Shown here: piece after piece, positions 21,177 through 34,093 of the stretch
Layout: every line of letters begins with the position of its first letter
Position numbering within the stretch: the first letter of the stretch is position 1
Source: Lamellibrachia satsuma
Lineage: Eukaryota; Annelida; Polychaeta; Sabellida; Siboglinidae
Direction: 5' to 3'
Assembly: GCA_033239005.1 (NCBI GenBank)
Contig: BSQZ01000039.1
Span: 2,624,816 to 2,688,815, forward strand
Length of the DNA: 64,000 nucleotides
The notes under the pieces: model-generated
Databases searched by the model: none
Seen by the model: only the letters and a program-made list of their open reading frames with translations
What the model was told of the DNA's origin: nothing
Program-made: the position numbers and the translations under genes

Positions 21177-21477
21177 CGACGACGCCGATGATATCGCCGC
21201 CGCCGACACCGCCGACACCCACGAGGACTCGGACGATTTTCGACTCGCCTTCCGTGCCCACATGCTACAGTGGGAGTGTGTTATGCACCAATTACTGCTG
21301 TTACACGCCCCGTCACCCATCCCTATCTTCCATCGCCTGCACAGAGGTCCCGTACATCTTCCTTCACTGTTCCGGCGACGACGATCAGTCTCCCTCCGCA
21401 TTGCATTGATGCGTCGAATGACTGCTCGGACCGTGCGACGTTCTCTCTTGTCGGCATTCAACTCTCAGCCCGAATGA
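20603..21477 (+). CDS. Two-exon plus-strand Polinton gene with a poly-Asp tract, function unknown
   Basis: Exon 1 (20603-20637) encodes MGDTLMPLVIR and ends at donor GTGAGT. Exon 2 (20916-21477) follows acceptor TTCTTTACTTACAG after a 278-bp intron. Phases agree (2 nt + 1 nt). The protein of about 198 aa begins with a hydrophobic stretch (MPLVIRLIPRFHWPGVMVQL) and has a helical middle with QATALFRDALSD and WRHVMSDIEFYYG. A (GAC)n-encoded run of about 12 Asp leads into an Asp/Ala-rich stretch, and the C-terminus is Arg-rich (RRRRSVSLRIALMRRM). An ATTAAA signal follows at 21545-21550. The only clear plus-strand gene of the element. I do not recognise the family; an acidic loop between basic or helical parts could suit nucleic-acid or histone interaction, but this is a guess. 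Confidence 0.55.
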
Positions 21478-21544
21478 ACACTTATACAACCGTTCATTTT
21501 TATTTGTTTCATGTATTACTATTGTACTTGTGTTTATTTCATGT

Positions 21545-21550
21545 ATTAAA
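21545..21550 (+). terminator. ATTAAA polyadenylation signal
   Basis: Lies 68 bp after the stop of the plus-strand poly-Asp gene, with a T-rich stretch downstream. Confidence 0.45.
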
Positions 21551-21620
21551 GTTTGCACCTTATTCCCGTCTTGTATTGCGTTTTGTTGTTGGCATATTAT
21601 GCTACATTTTATTTAATACC

Positions 21621-21685
<65 letters not shown>

Positions 21686-22146
21686 CATTTTCGTCCTGCT
21701 ACATTTTATTTAACCAACGGTCCGATTTCCGTCGTCCAGCGGTTGTTTTATAGCCATGCATGTCGGCTAATTCATAACCATTACATATTACCCTCATCTT
21801 TATCGGTTTTACTTTTATTACGTCTTTCGTTCACTCCACATAACCCGCTATAACACACATCAATAGTCGTCTCTGCCACATTGTTGCTGTTTATCGCCGA
21901 TTAGCTCGGCTCCCTTGCTACATTGTACCGATTAGCGTCCTTTGATCTCGCGCTACGGCTCACAGCTGGATAAACGCCTCGGCTCACACTTAACTCCAGT
22001 CGTTCGGACGTCCGGTCGCCGTCAGCTGACCACTCGGACTGGTCACTCCGTCGGGTCAAGGTCACACGGTCACGTGTTTACGTGGGTGGGTGGGTCGGTG
22101 GTGGGGTGGGTGGGTACGTGTTTTTTCAATTTTCAATTTTCAATAT
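21551..22146. other. Polinton right non-coding segment
   Basis: No gene is seen. It contains (TA)n at 21625-21681, a G/T-rich GTGGGTGGG stretch near 22083-22115, and repeated TTTTCAAT motifs next to the right terminal repeat. Confidence 0.7.
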
Positions 22147-22360
22147 TCAATATTCGTTCCTCCTCCCGTCCCTAGAGGGCGCTTACCTTACCCAGCATGC
22201 ACTACGATCAACTACGCTCGCCAGGGGGCGCTCTACTGCTCTACTGCTCTCTCATTGGCTGCGCGCACTCTGAGCGATATTAGGGGCCTTTCCTTTGATC
22301 TCTTCCTTTGATCTATAGATCGATGCGATAAGGAGGTCTGAGAAACCTCCGTATACTACT
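22147..22360 (-). repeat. Polinton right terminal inverted repeat, 214 bp
   Basis: The inverse of 4352-4565, matching at 212 of 214 positions. The low divergence of the two ends points to a recent insertion or recent gene conversion. Confidence 0.96.
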
Positions 22361-22497
22361 AGCGAACATTGAAGCCACTGGCTTACCGCGAGTCCAAAAA
22401 CATTTATGTGTAACATGTAACATGTAACAAGTGGACATTGAAGCCACTGGCTTACCGCGAGTCCAACATATAAAACGTTTATGTGTAACATGTCATA
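22361..22497. repeat. Tandem array (right part) with right target-site duplication
   Basis: Starts with the right AGCGAA (22361-22366) and resumes the array unit found left of the element at ACATTGAAGCCACTGG. About two units remain before ordinary intron sequence. Confidence 0.9.
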
Positions 22498-22539
22498 TAA
22501 TGTGTCAATTTCATTTTAAAACATATTCGCACTGCTTGC

Positions 22540-22775
22540 ATATATGTGAACGAATAGTCTTCGCGTAGTAACTGCAGCATGGCTGAACGCTTCCCATAGA
22601 AATCATGATGGCGTTGGACTGAACAGGGGTGTAGTGTAGTTAGTGTAGTGTGGTGTAGTGTAGTGTAGTGTAGTGTAGTGTAGTGTAGTGTAGTGTAGTG
22701 TAGTGTAGTGTAGTGTAGTGAGCAATCTCAAGGACTGGGTACTGCGCTATGTAACGCTACAAGACCGTACTTTTT
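22540..22775 (+). mobile_element. SINE 3' part with an internal (TGTAG)n expansion
   Basis: The segment shares GCAGCATGGCTGAACGC, GGCGTTGGACTGAACAGG and AAGGACTGGGTACTG-like sequence with the tRNA-derived SINEs at 43310, 51738 and 58098. A pentanucleotide TGTAG run (about 22630-22720) replaces the stretch after AACAGG. The tRNA-like 5' part is missing. It ends about 20 bp before the kringle exon acceptor. Confidence 0.75.
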
Positions 22776-22793
22776 CCTTTACCTTTCCAACAG

Positions 22794-24620
22794 CCACACC
22801 AGCACAACTGTAAGACTGCAGAAACGACAGCAAATTATTGCGCCAACATTCCTGTGAATCAGTGCGCCTTATCGGCGCCTTGGTGTTACACAACGGATCC
22901 GGCGGTGCGCTGGGAATTCTGCGGCATCCCGATGTGCGACGAACTTGAAACAACTATCGCACCTGAGAAGTCTACCGCACCTGAGATGACTACCTTACCT
23001 GAGGCCGCTACCACACCTAAGTCGAATACCGCGCCTGAGACGAATACCGCATCTGAGACGAATACCACACCTGAGACGAATACCTCGCCTGAGACGAATA
23101 CTTCGCCTGAGACGAATACCGCACCTGAGACGAATACCGCACCTGAGACGAATACTGCACCTGAGTCGAATACCACATCTGAGACGAATACCGCAACTGA
23201 GACTAATACCGCACCAGAGACGAATACCGCACCTGAGACGAATACCACACCTGATAGGAATACCGCACCTGAGACGAGTACCGCGCCTGAGACGAATACA
23301 GCACCTAAGTCGAATACCGCACCTGAGACTAATACCACACATGAGTCGAATACCACACCTGAGACGAATACCGCACCTGAGATGAATACTGCGCCTGAGA
23401 CGAATACCACACCTGAGACGAATACCACACCTGAGACGAATACGACACCTGAGACGAATATCACACCTGAGACAAATACCACACCTGAGTGGAATACCAC
23501 ACCTGAGACCAATACCGCACCTGAGACGAATACCACACCTGAGACGAATACTGCACCTGAGTTGAATACCACACATGAGTCGAATACCGCACCTGAGACG
23601 AATATCGCACCTGAGATGAATACTGCGTCTGAGACGAATACCACACCTGAGACGAATACCACACCTGAGACGAATATCACACCTGAGACAAATACCACAC
23701 CTGAGACAAATACCGCACCTGAGACGAATACCACATCTGAGACGAATACCGCAACTGAGACTAATACCGCACCAGAGACGAATACCGCACCTGAGACGAA
23801 TACCACACCTGATAGGAATACCGCACCTGAGACGAGTACCGCGCCTGAGACGAATACAGCACCTAAGTCGAATACCACACCTGAGACTAATACCACACCT
23901 CAGACGAATACCGCACCTGAATCGAATACCATATCTGAGACGAGTACCACACCTGGGACCAATACCACACCTAAGACGAATACCACACCTGAGACGAATA
24001 CCACAACTGAGACGAATACAACACCTGAGACGAATACCGCACCTGAGACGAATTCCGCACCTAAGACGAATACCACACCTGAGACGAATACCTCACCTGA
24101 GACGAATTCCGCACCTAAGACGAATACCGCACCTGAGACGAATTCCGCACCTAAGACGAACACCGCATCTGAGACGAATACAACACCTGAGACGAATACC
24201 GCACCTGAGACGAATAATTCCGCACCTAAGACGAATACCACACCTGAGACGAATACCGCACCTGAGACGAATTCCGCACCTAAGACGGACACCGCATCTG
24301 AGTTGAATACCACACCTGAGACGAATAACACACCTGAGACGAATACCACACCTGAGTCGAATACCGTACCTGAGACGAATACCACACCTGAGTCGAATAC
24401 CTCATCTGAAACGAATACCGCACCTGAGATGGCTACAACACGTCAGACGACTACCGCACGTGAATGTAATGCTCGGCGTACATTGCTAAGCCTTTGTTGC
24501 GAATCGCGCAATAATCATTTTTCGAATCGGTCCAACAACTGCAAAATCAACATACACTCGAGTTGTGTTGAGTTCCGGACCAGCGTTCTTGGCACGACTG
24601 GTCCATTTTATGTCAAATAA
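22794..24620 (+). CDS. Kringle-domain gene, last exon: C-terminal kringle half plus long (T/P/E/N) repeat tail
   Basis: The acceptor TTACCTTTCCAACAG precedes [10 protein letters not shown] in phase 0, which fits the exon at 2568-2671. The kringle closes with [14 protein letters not shown] and [11 protein letters not shown], giving Cys3-Cys6; two further cysteines (HNC and NQC) are extra and could pair. From about residue 60 the protein is a long series of six-residue repeats of the type TNTAPE, encoded by an 18-bp unit, then a 55-residue unique Cys-containing tail ending YVK. The frame stays open over more than 80 units, so it is under coding constraint. The tail is Thr/Pro/Glu-rich, like a glycosylated mucin-type stalk. 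The AATAAA overlaps the stop (24616-24621). Confidence 0.85.
   Translation, partial: PHQHNCKTAETTANYCANIPVNQCALSAPWCYTTDPAVRWEFCGIPMCDELETTIAPEKSTAPEMTTLPEAATTPKSNTAPETNTASETNTTPETNTSPETNTSPETNTAPETNTAPETNTAPESNTTSETNTATETNTAPETNTAPETNTTPDRNTAPETSTAPETNTAPKSNTAPETNTTHESNTTPETNTAPEMNTAPETNTTPETNTTPETNTTPETNITPETNTTPEWNTTPETNTAPETNTTPETNTAPELNTTHESNTAPETNIAPEMNTASETNTTPETNTTPETNITPETNTTPETNTAPETNTTSETNTATETNTAPETNTAPETNTTPDRNTAPETSTAPETNTAPKSNTTPETNTTPQTNTAPESNTISETSTTPGTNTTPKTNTTPETNTTTETNTTPETNTAPETNSAPKTNTTPETNTSPETNSAPKTNTAPETNSAPKTNTASETNTTPETNTAPETNNSAPKTNTTPETNTAPETNSAPKTDTASELNTTPETNNTPETNTTPESNTVPETNTTPESNTSSETNTAPEMATTRQTTTARECNARRTLLSLCCESRNNHFSNRSNNCKINIHSSCVEFRTSVLGTTGPFYVK
22965..24450 (+). 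repeat. Coding 18-bp tandem repeat (six-residue unit)
   Basis: The unit is ACCGCACCTGAGACGAAT with variants at the alanine/threonine and glutamate/lysine codons. A block of several units around 23165-23330 is nearly identical to one around 23725-23890, so the array also grew by larger segmental duplication. One unit near 24210 carries an extra codon. Confidence 0.92.
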
Positions 24621-25097
24621 ATACACGACTCGCAACAAAAGTTTAGCGAAGTAGGCCTAGCGTTGTGCATAGTTTGTCATTGTGTTTGTTGGCACGCTTG
24701 TAGTTCTGCACTCCAGACACCGTGCAGTTTACCTTTGTGTTTCCGTTTCCTTTCTTCTCTCTTCACATTTCACGCACATCTTCAATACAGCGGATGGATT
24801 GGCTTGCGATGTTTATTTCAGCGAGCGGCAGTAGACCCATCCCATTACCACCACGCTCCCTGGTGGATTATAATGTCACTAGTAGATTACGGTAACTCCG
24901 AGAACGTCATGCCTTCTAATGCATAGGCCTGTGGTTCTCTTATCCGAATCTATGCGTTCCATTACAATCCACCAAGTAGCGCGGTGATATAATGGGAAGG
25001 GAATATTCCACTAGTTATGTGTTTCAGCAAGCCTAATATTGTACACTAATTGAATATCGACGAGCAATTTGATCGCGATTCTCGTCTCCAACCACGA

Positions 25098-25262
25098 TGC
25101 TACGACGCATCGACGCCTCGACGCCACGACGACACGACGCCACGGCGCCACGGTGCCACGACGTCAAGACACCACGACACCCCGACGCCAAGACGCCAAG
25201 ACGCCACGACGCCTCGACGCCCCCGACGCCAAGACACCACGACGCCAAGACGCCACAATGCC
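25098..25262. repeat. GACGCCA-type short tandem repeat
   Basis: About fifteen degenerate units of 8-11 bp built from GACGCCACGAC and CAAGACGCC. Confidence 0.85.
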
Positions 25263-26789
25263 GTCAATGGACACGTTGAATGAAGGCAGAAGCATCAGCT
25301 CCATCGACCAGAACGATGTCCAAGAAACCGTGGTAGGTTCAGTGACAAATTGGTAACACGAAATACCATACCATTCTGTGTATCTGTGTTCATGCCATTA
25401 TGCCATTATATAATTCTTTCGTCCATGCCTTTCTCAACATAACCGCATGCGTATACGTGTTCGCGTGCGTGCATACGTGTGAGTGTGTGTTTGGGCGTAT
25501 CCGTGCGTGCGCGTGCATGCGCGCGCGTTCGTGTGACCGTGTGCGTGCGCGTGTGTTAATTCAACAGGCGCAGGACATTATCTTTTATCTTCAGACCGTA
25601 CATTATATTCTTACCACTTCGTTTTTTTCTTGTTGACTTGATTTTAATATATTGTATGTTTTCTCAATCGAATATTCCGTTTTGTTGTCTTTGGGACAAA
25701 TACACATTTCCTGTTCCTGTTCCTGACTTCAGCTGTAGTTATATTGAGCAACTTTGAATTTATAATTTTTATCATTTTCGTTCGGCAGCAACGGGTTAAA
25801 CCATTACTTCGTACGAAACTCTTGGCATGTGTCATACTGGTACCTCTTCAGATGTTTCTGACATATGTTGCAGGGAGACGTTGCGAACCCATTCGCGTCT
25901 TATACCTTCGCTGGAGGATCGTCAACAGGGTCTCAGAAAAGTTCCCTGCTGTCAGTCGTCAACAGTCGCCCGGTTGCATTCCCCCGCAACTGATACACAC
26001 ATACCTTCCTGACTACTCACCAGCGCATACACACACGCACGCACGCACGCACGCACGCACGCACACACAAACTTGTCGGGGCAAATAGGGAACGATTTTA
26101 CTGAAACAGACAATGGGTGAAGATGATGATTCCCCACAATGACGTCATAATAGAGGATTTTCGTGAACTGTCTCGGGAAAGAGATCACCTTTGTCATCAT
26201 CTACATGTTCATTCCTAGCACAAAATGCCAAGACGTGCAAACGATTTCGATTACAAACAACTTATTCAACGATGGTTCATGGGTGTAGATGACGAAAACG
26301 GTCTGTTCGCGACTGAACACTTCATATAAGTAAGCTACCTGAGACGTCGCAGCAAACGGAGATCGACACGAACAGGCAATTGAACTGATGTCAAACTTAA
26401 TTGTTCATCGAACTCATCAACATATATGATATCTGTAGTGCTGGATTACCACGGTACAAGTTGTACAATCGTAGCCGGCCCCCACAAAAAAACGGGTACC
26501 CCATCATAATCCATCTGATTAGTGGCGTAGAGTATCTTCGTTTCCATTGAATCGGACTCCGACCTATGTACACCTTCTGTGCTATAGTCGTGAATGTAAC
26601 GCCGCCTCAAAGTGACGAATGGCAAACAGGGTGAAGAGATCGTCAGAAAATACGGACGTGATGTTTGGGACAGAACTATATTAGTAACGCCATCTAGCGT
26701 ACGTCATTGTATGTTGTAATTCCTGTTTGTCAGTGTAAGCTGCAATATGTTATTTGTCATCACACATTGTGTTTTCTTGTATATATGTT

Positions 26790-26972
26790 TGTATGACGTC
26801 GTCGGCAACAATGTTTGTATGGCGTCGTCGACAACAATGTTTGTATGACGGCGTCGACAACAATGTTTGAATGACGTCGTCGACAACAATGTTTGTATGA
26901 CGTCGTCGACAACAATGTTTGCATGACGTCGTCGACAACAATGTTTGAATGACGTCGTCGACAACAATCTGT
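26790..26972. repeat. 26-bp minisatellite with nested palindromes
   Basis: Seven units of TGACGTCGTCGACAACAATG followed by TTTGTA. Each unit contains GACGTC and GTCGAC palindromes, and most contain a TGACGTC (CRE-like) motif. Confidence 0.9.
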
Positions 26973-28822
26973 GCTCAATCATAGTTGATTAAACGTTAAG
27001 GTTTTGGGTTACATCCATAGTCAATGCCACGCCTCTCTATCTTCGTCTTTCAAACATTCAGTAAGGCCCCCGTGAAAGAATTGTACTAGCCCCATCCCTA
27101 TTGTTAATCTAGCTTTGAATATATATATTAATGCATTTGTTGACAATACAAATTTAACTTTGGCTGTATATTTCCGGAAATTTTCACATGTCACTTCGAA
27201 ATTATCAACGTCAAAGACATCATCAGGTTTCCTTGGTTTTGTGTTTGTTTTAATGTTGTCGACTGATTTAGACAGATACAATGTAGTTGATTATAGATGC
27301 ACCTGGTGGAATTTCAACATGTTATTGCATTATTTTGAGACTTTGCCTCTCGTGTTTTTGCTGACCGGCCCCGAGAAGAAACATTCTAATCACATATAAG
27401 TTACATTGTTTTATTTCAAAGAAACGTCGTCACTCAGTGTCTATCAACACAACTGTATAAAGCGCAAATGTACTGTTCAACCAATCTATCTATGGCTGGA
27501 AAATACATTGAGTCACTTATTGAATGACACTATCAACAGTCAACGCTCAACTTTTACATTTCCTGGTCAGCAATTATGACATTCTGCCAACAATTATATT
27601 ATACAAGACGGATCCATCACGTGACAGATTACCTCTAACAACCAGGTCCGCCAAACTAACAAACATGGCCGACGCTGTGGGAAATTCCGTCGTATTTTCG
27701 TTGCCTTTATGGCCCAAACATTTGTCTTTGCGATAAAAATTAAGGGCAACGTTGTTTCAGCTAGGAAGCTGAATATGGAACACTTGATCTGGCAGATTAA
27801 TGGCGCCCTAGTAATATAATATAGTATATGTAAACACGGTTGCTAAGGCGAAGCTAGACTTAGGTCAGTCAAGTCACGCTCATAATTACGTTTGTGACGT
27901 CAGACACTGGATCTATCGATTATACACCAAGCCATTCTTACGCTCACGAAGAGACGCTAAAAGCCTTTGGTCCCTTCTACCTGGTGTCTATGCCAGGTGA
28001 TTTCGATCTCTAAATTCACTATACTACCTCCCAGTTTATCTGTGGTCAGCTGTAAAGGGAGTATCTCATCAAGCAAGCACCAAGCAAGACTATATCACGT
28101 GACACAAGGCAAGTGCGATCTGGTGAGTGTTTTTCTAACGGTTGAAATGAAACGTTGGCAGTGTCACGCAGTGTGAAAGCAGCACACCGGGCCTTCCCGT
28201 GACGTTTCACACAATCGGTACTCAACGCGGTATGAGTAATTATGCTTAATATCCTCAGGGGTGAATTCATATAATCTGACGAGTCTGCTCATTGCACAGT
28301 CATACAATACTGTCGTGTTCTTGTATGACGTACATTAGTCATATACTGGCCCGCTTGAGATGTCCAATCATCGGTCTGTATTAATAACAGGGAGCGTTCA
28401 TTTCTTCGAGGAAGCGTCGCTTTCTCGTTTGTTCGATCGAGAGGCCTTTGACACGTGACTATTAAACTTGGTGACGTTCTTCATGAGGTTCCACTTATTG
28501 CTGCGTCGTTTTTCGTTTTTCGTCTGGTGGGTCGCCCGCAGTTTGTCTGTAACAAGTAATGACGCTGGTGAATTGGCAAACAAGCAGGCAAGCAGGCGCG
28601 CACGCACGCATGCACGAACGAACGAACGAACGCAGGCACGCAGGCACGCAGAGCTGGGTTTCTTTGTTTTGCGTTTAATGCATATATTTATTTATTATTA
28701 GTTGAAGGTCACCCGTGAAACAACCAGATGGCGCTTCTGACGACACGACGCTGGGATGATGGCGCCACCTATCGGAAACTTCGTTGGCAAATATACCCCT
28801 ACTAGGTATAAAATCTCATAGT

Positions 28823-31800
28823 TTTATTGTAACATCATATTACATAGCATAACATATATATCCATTCTAACATCTTGACCGCCAAGATACGTTTTAATGA
28901 AGCACAGTTTTCCCAATGTGACCGTTATCCGTTTATGAATGTCGAACGTATCACCCGACACGCAATGCAAATATGATATTCGCTCCGAAGCATTCAAATT
29001 AAACATATAACGGTCATAATCATATTTAGAAATTGTGGTTCTTTAAACATATTTAGGCGGCCATGGTGCTGAAATAGATAGAGTATATTATATAGTATAT
29101 TATAGTATATTATGATAACATGATTTTAGAATGCAGAATAGGATTACGAGAGGAGCGGAGAAGAAGAGAATAGAAAACTGAGACGTCATTTTCCACGAGT
29201 ACAATTCCTAAAGCACGACTAGTCACGCAGCCAGAAGCTACCTACCGGCCAGTTCGGGGTGATACATGTCAAGATCGTCCAGCAGAGGAAAATACCCATT
29301 CGTATTTGTGCCGTTTTGCTCTGAAAAAAAAACAATGAGAATTATCACATACAAGGTAACATTTAATTGTTACAATAAAAAAGTGGTCCTACTTGGACTT
29401 GGTACCATAGGCAGCGCACGACAAAATTGAACAAGATTGCCATCGAAAGTAGATGATAAGTGGACAAGGCAATGACATATATCATTATTTCGTACTGTAA
29501 GTAATAATAATGATAATTAGAAAACGTATATCGCGCCTAAATCCACGAAAACCAGAGCGCTGAAGCGTATCTAAAAAGAAAGGGTCGGGCAATCTCGAAA
29601 TCGGTAAACAATGTTAGAGTTGTCAACAGATGAATGAATACACTAGCCAAGGATGAAAACATGGCCAAAAAGATAAATCTTCAGATGATGGAGACCTTAT
29701 ATTATATTTCCTGTCAACCTAGTACTAACAGGGATGTGCAGCAACCGAGAGAGCGCCAGTTCTAGTGTTTGTTTCAACTATATGAACAAAAAGTAGGTTA
29801 GACATAGATGATCGAAGCTGTCTATGCTTTCTTCAAGATTGAGCCGTGAGCATAAATATGCCGGTTGCTTAGATGAAAGTGCCGAAAGCGTATGGCCACG
29901 CCCCTTTGGCTCAAATTATGCATTTCTTCCTATGAAACCTGTTGCGCCACTACCTAATCTATTACTAAACTTGCCCTCCACCCCCCGCCCGTTGGCTTCC
30001 CCATTGTGAGATTCTAGATACACCGCTGCCTGATAGATAATAGTGCAGAACTTAAAATATCACGACATCGAACAGGAAACCAGTACTCACTTTCGACCTT
30101 GACAAGAATGTATGTTGATCTACTTCCGACGTACGGGTAGGCGTATTCCTTCGGGTGCTCTGACAGATTGGTTACCTGGCCGTCCATATCAATTAGATCT
30201 ATGGTGGCTGCAGGCAAGATTAATAATGTTTAATCACATTACGGTATTTATCAAGTGCTTTGAATAATGCTGCAACATGCAATATCTACAAAATCGAAAT
30301 GAGATAGATGGCTTTTAAAATGTTTGTTCTGATACACCAGAACCACCAAATTTATATAAAGAATAGATCAGATAAAACAAGTTGATGGTTCAATAATAGA
30401 TCAGATAAAACAAGTTGATGGTTCAATAATCCGATTGTCTTAAATTCTACACTTACTGCCTTTCGCCTTTGCATCGCGGAATGGTTGAGATGTATCTATA
30501 TCTATGATGTTACTGTTGGGTGCATGGCCAATTTTTATTAAGGCTTGTCGGAGCAGGGTTTTTTTTTGCAAGATATGTATCCAAAAAAACCCGGAAAGTT
30601 TTGTGAAATATAAAATGTTATTATTTTATATGCTACAGAGTCTGAGTGTTGTTCTTAAATGCATCAAGGTTGCTAAGACTGACACGAAATCTTGGTATCC
30701 CCACTTCTTCAAGGGGAGTAATATACCAAACACGGGGGGGGGGTAACTGCGCACCAGTCACTGATTCCCAAACATGCACGTATACAAATACGCACAGCGC
30801 AAGGGATATGAATAAACAACGATAGATAGATATCACATTCTTCAAAATTAATAAAGACCACAATAGCTGCAACACGTTTTCGCTTCGTATCACTTCGTTG
30901 TATATGTACTCGTGTGTGCGTGCATGCGTGCATGCGTTTGTTAACAGTCAACAACTAAAGGAATAATCTCTCTGTGCAACGGAAGTCACAATTCCACCTG
31001 CGTGTCACCTCATTCAAAGTAAACAATATCGTTGCTGTCCCAGTCAATGAACATAACAGTAAAGATTTACTGTACAAAGACTTCGCGTGCACGTTGTTTA
31101 TACATAGCATTAGTCATGGTATTAGCTCCAGGCTACTATCTACAATGATCTAGCGCGGTCTATAGTTTGGTCCGCCCACAGTCGTCCTGTGTGGATAACG
31201 TACTGTCGGTTGTCAATACTGAGTACTTTAGTTTGATTGTTGCGAAGTATTTTATGCATGTAGGATTAACCATCAGTCCTACACGCTTGTTTTAAAACAA
31301 TATTGTTATATTGGCTTTATAAAGGTGTCTGTGCTTGCTAGTTTGGAAGCACTTCAAGTGCGTGCGTGCTGAATATTAATTTGTAAGGCTGTCACCTCTA
31401 TGCAAAGGTACGGATCTTATACAGCAGTAGTGGTGCTCTGGTGCATGCGCGTCCTGAGGGGGGGGGTTGAGAAAATGTGTTTTAATTGTAAGATATTTCT
31501 TAAATCATCCCCAAAATTATGTACACCCAAACCCCCTTTTCTAAAGTAATCTGCAGGTTATTGATACCGATATCCTTCACACAAATGATGTTACTTTATA
31601 AAACTACTGTAACTGACAATACAGAACATAGTTTCCAGGGTTGAAAACATGTAATTTCCTCTGCTCTTGTATTCCACTGTAAGTACCATTGAATATCGAG
31701 CACACATTTCCCTTCCCCCAACCTAGTGACATCCGTTCCAGGCAACGTGTCCTTGGCACATTCAGAATATGCATTTGCAAAATCAAGTTTGGTCATTTTT

Positions 31801-34000
31801 GCTAAGATTACTTCATATTATTTACCAGCTGTATTGATTGTTAGGAAAGAGCGGGGGATAATTGGCCAGTTAGGGTTTGATTCTGGGGAAGTGGTCAAAT
31901 AGGTGCGTTGCTATTTGGTCAAATGCAGTCCTCATTTCTGAAACATTACCACAGTCATTATTGCAGGTGGGTTGGCGGAGTGCATTGTAATGTTTGCTGT
32001 TTAAAAACACATTTTTTTCTGATGTCATCACTGTTGGCAACATCACGAGTCCAAAGCTGTGACTCATTCGTGTTCAAACTATGTCTATAATTGTATTCGT
32101 TAATGGATTCTACACTATAATAATATACAATGGGTGTCGAATTTGCGTTCTTTGTGGTGTGTGAGGTTTGAAAGAGACGGCGAAGGTTTGTCAGTAAGGT
32201 ATTGATTTCCGGGAATTGGTCAAATAGGTTCGGTTCTATTTGATCAAGTAAATAGGGCCGAATCCTCATTTTTCTAATTCGTAACCGCGATCATTCTTAC
32301 TGCTGGTGCGTTGGCGGAATGCACTGGTCGCTGTTTCTGATGTCATTGCTATTGTTTAGTACAACCATTAGCACAATACTTTGAATCATTCAAACTATGT
32401 CTATTATTGTACGTTATTAATGGATTCCACGTAATCAGAGTACACAGAGTGGGTGGACTAAGTGTTCTTTTAGGAATAGAGACAGCTCTTTATTTCACGT
32501 AAATACCGTACTATTTGCTTTGTCTAAGGCAGACAAACGTATTGTTGTTTTCAATATCCTACACACCTTGATAAATATTGTACCTGTGCTTATTGCAAGC
32601 ATGCTTTCAATGTTTTATATACATGGTTTCCAAACTGTGTGATTACAACTACTGCGGCAATGATTCTCTGCCGAATAATAAAGGCATCGTATAGAGGCGG
32701 TTGAGAAACGTACGTTTGACTACTGACTATGAAGCACTAGACACATAAAGGGCTTCCAAATGAATATGTTATTTTAGGTCATACACCTTATTTTATACCA
32801 CATGCCTTCATAATAATTACATTTGTGTGCTGATGTTTCTGATAAGTGACTACTCAATAGAATGGTATGTGACACTGTGGTGTTGTACAATGAGCATGGA
32901 TGTATCTTAAGAATCACTCCGGTGATGACTTCCAACGGTGACGAACATAAATCCCAATGTGCTAACATAAACACAGAATTGACCGGAAGTATAACAAGGA
33001 TTAGAATAAGCAGGTATTGTGTCTGTGTGAAATATGTTGTAGCAGCAACTTTGATAAATTGGGCAGTCTGTCGTGGGAATAGTCTTAAAACAAGTCTTAA
33101 TCTAAACGTGTTAGCTGCCGTACCGTATATGACGAGAGAAAGCAATACTTTCTCTCTGCAAATATAACATATATGTTATGTTGGCTGTACTGCCATTGCA
33201 AAAAAAGTTATTTAATATGCACATATGATATCATATTGATTGGCTAGATTTTTTAGGATATCGATGTAACAATTGTTAGATATGCGTACATGTGCACACG
33301 TGCACGTTATCGTCCGATTATACTTTCATTAACGTGTTCCGATGACAGCTACTTTCAGAAAAACACCACTGTTAACGTAGATGTATAGAATGTGGTTTGC
33401 TTGAATGCCTACCAATGTTGGCGCAATCGCATTTCTTCTTCAAGTAGTCCAGCAGACTCGTACAACTGCACCAAGGGTTGAATATCGCCCGTTTGTTGTC
33501 TGTAAGTAAATTAGTTATAACGGGTTAACATCTTACATACATTTCCTTATCAATTGCAAGACATTTCCTTGCAATCAATGCTCATCAGTTTGAAACTACA
33601 AATGTTTGTCTAACTAATACCACATCAGGTAAAGAACGGGGATTCACTGTAAATGACATGATAATAACGTAAACAACAGACTGACATGGGGACGGGATAG
33701 GAAGACGATCAGATGGAACATTGGGTAAGCTTCATACATCATATATACCAAATGAATACCTGTAGATGGGAGAGAAGAAGGCCTCAAATGGAGCGATGAA
33801 TTAACAACCTAACAATATCAGAAGAGCCGTGACATATAAGATATACAGTCATACTCGGACATAGTTGTCATTTATTAACACAACATGGAGGAAGCAGAGT
33901 CATTCAAATATCATGGGTTCACCTTAAACAAAGATGACATCTAAAAAAATCAAAAACCAAAACAACGATCACCGAGGCCATATTTGCTATGTCAAGAATA

Positions 34001-34093
<93 letters not shown>

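Larger units (their letters stand above)
24621..28822. other. Intergenic region, no gene supported
   Basis: I see no convincing exon. Contents: the CG-rich minisatellites at 25098-25262 and 26790-26972, GTGCGTGC-type stretches at about 25440-25555, (ACGC)n at 26034-26068, and an AACG/GCAGGCAC run near 28600-28650. The open frames here are short and lack splice support. Confidence 0.6.

Noticed and set aside
22886..24385. Minus-strand Val/Ser/Gly-rich frames opposite the kringle exon
   Set aside because: Shadow of the 18-bp coding repeat; the plus strand has the kringle, splice acceptor and poly(A) signal.
27021..27281. 86-codon minus-strand frame
   Set aside because: No motif, no splice sites of quality and no start context; insufficient to call a gene.
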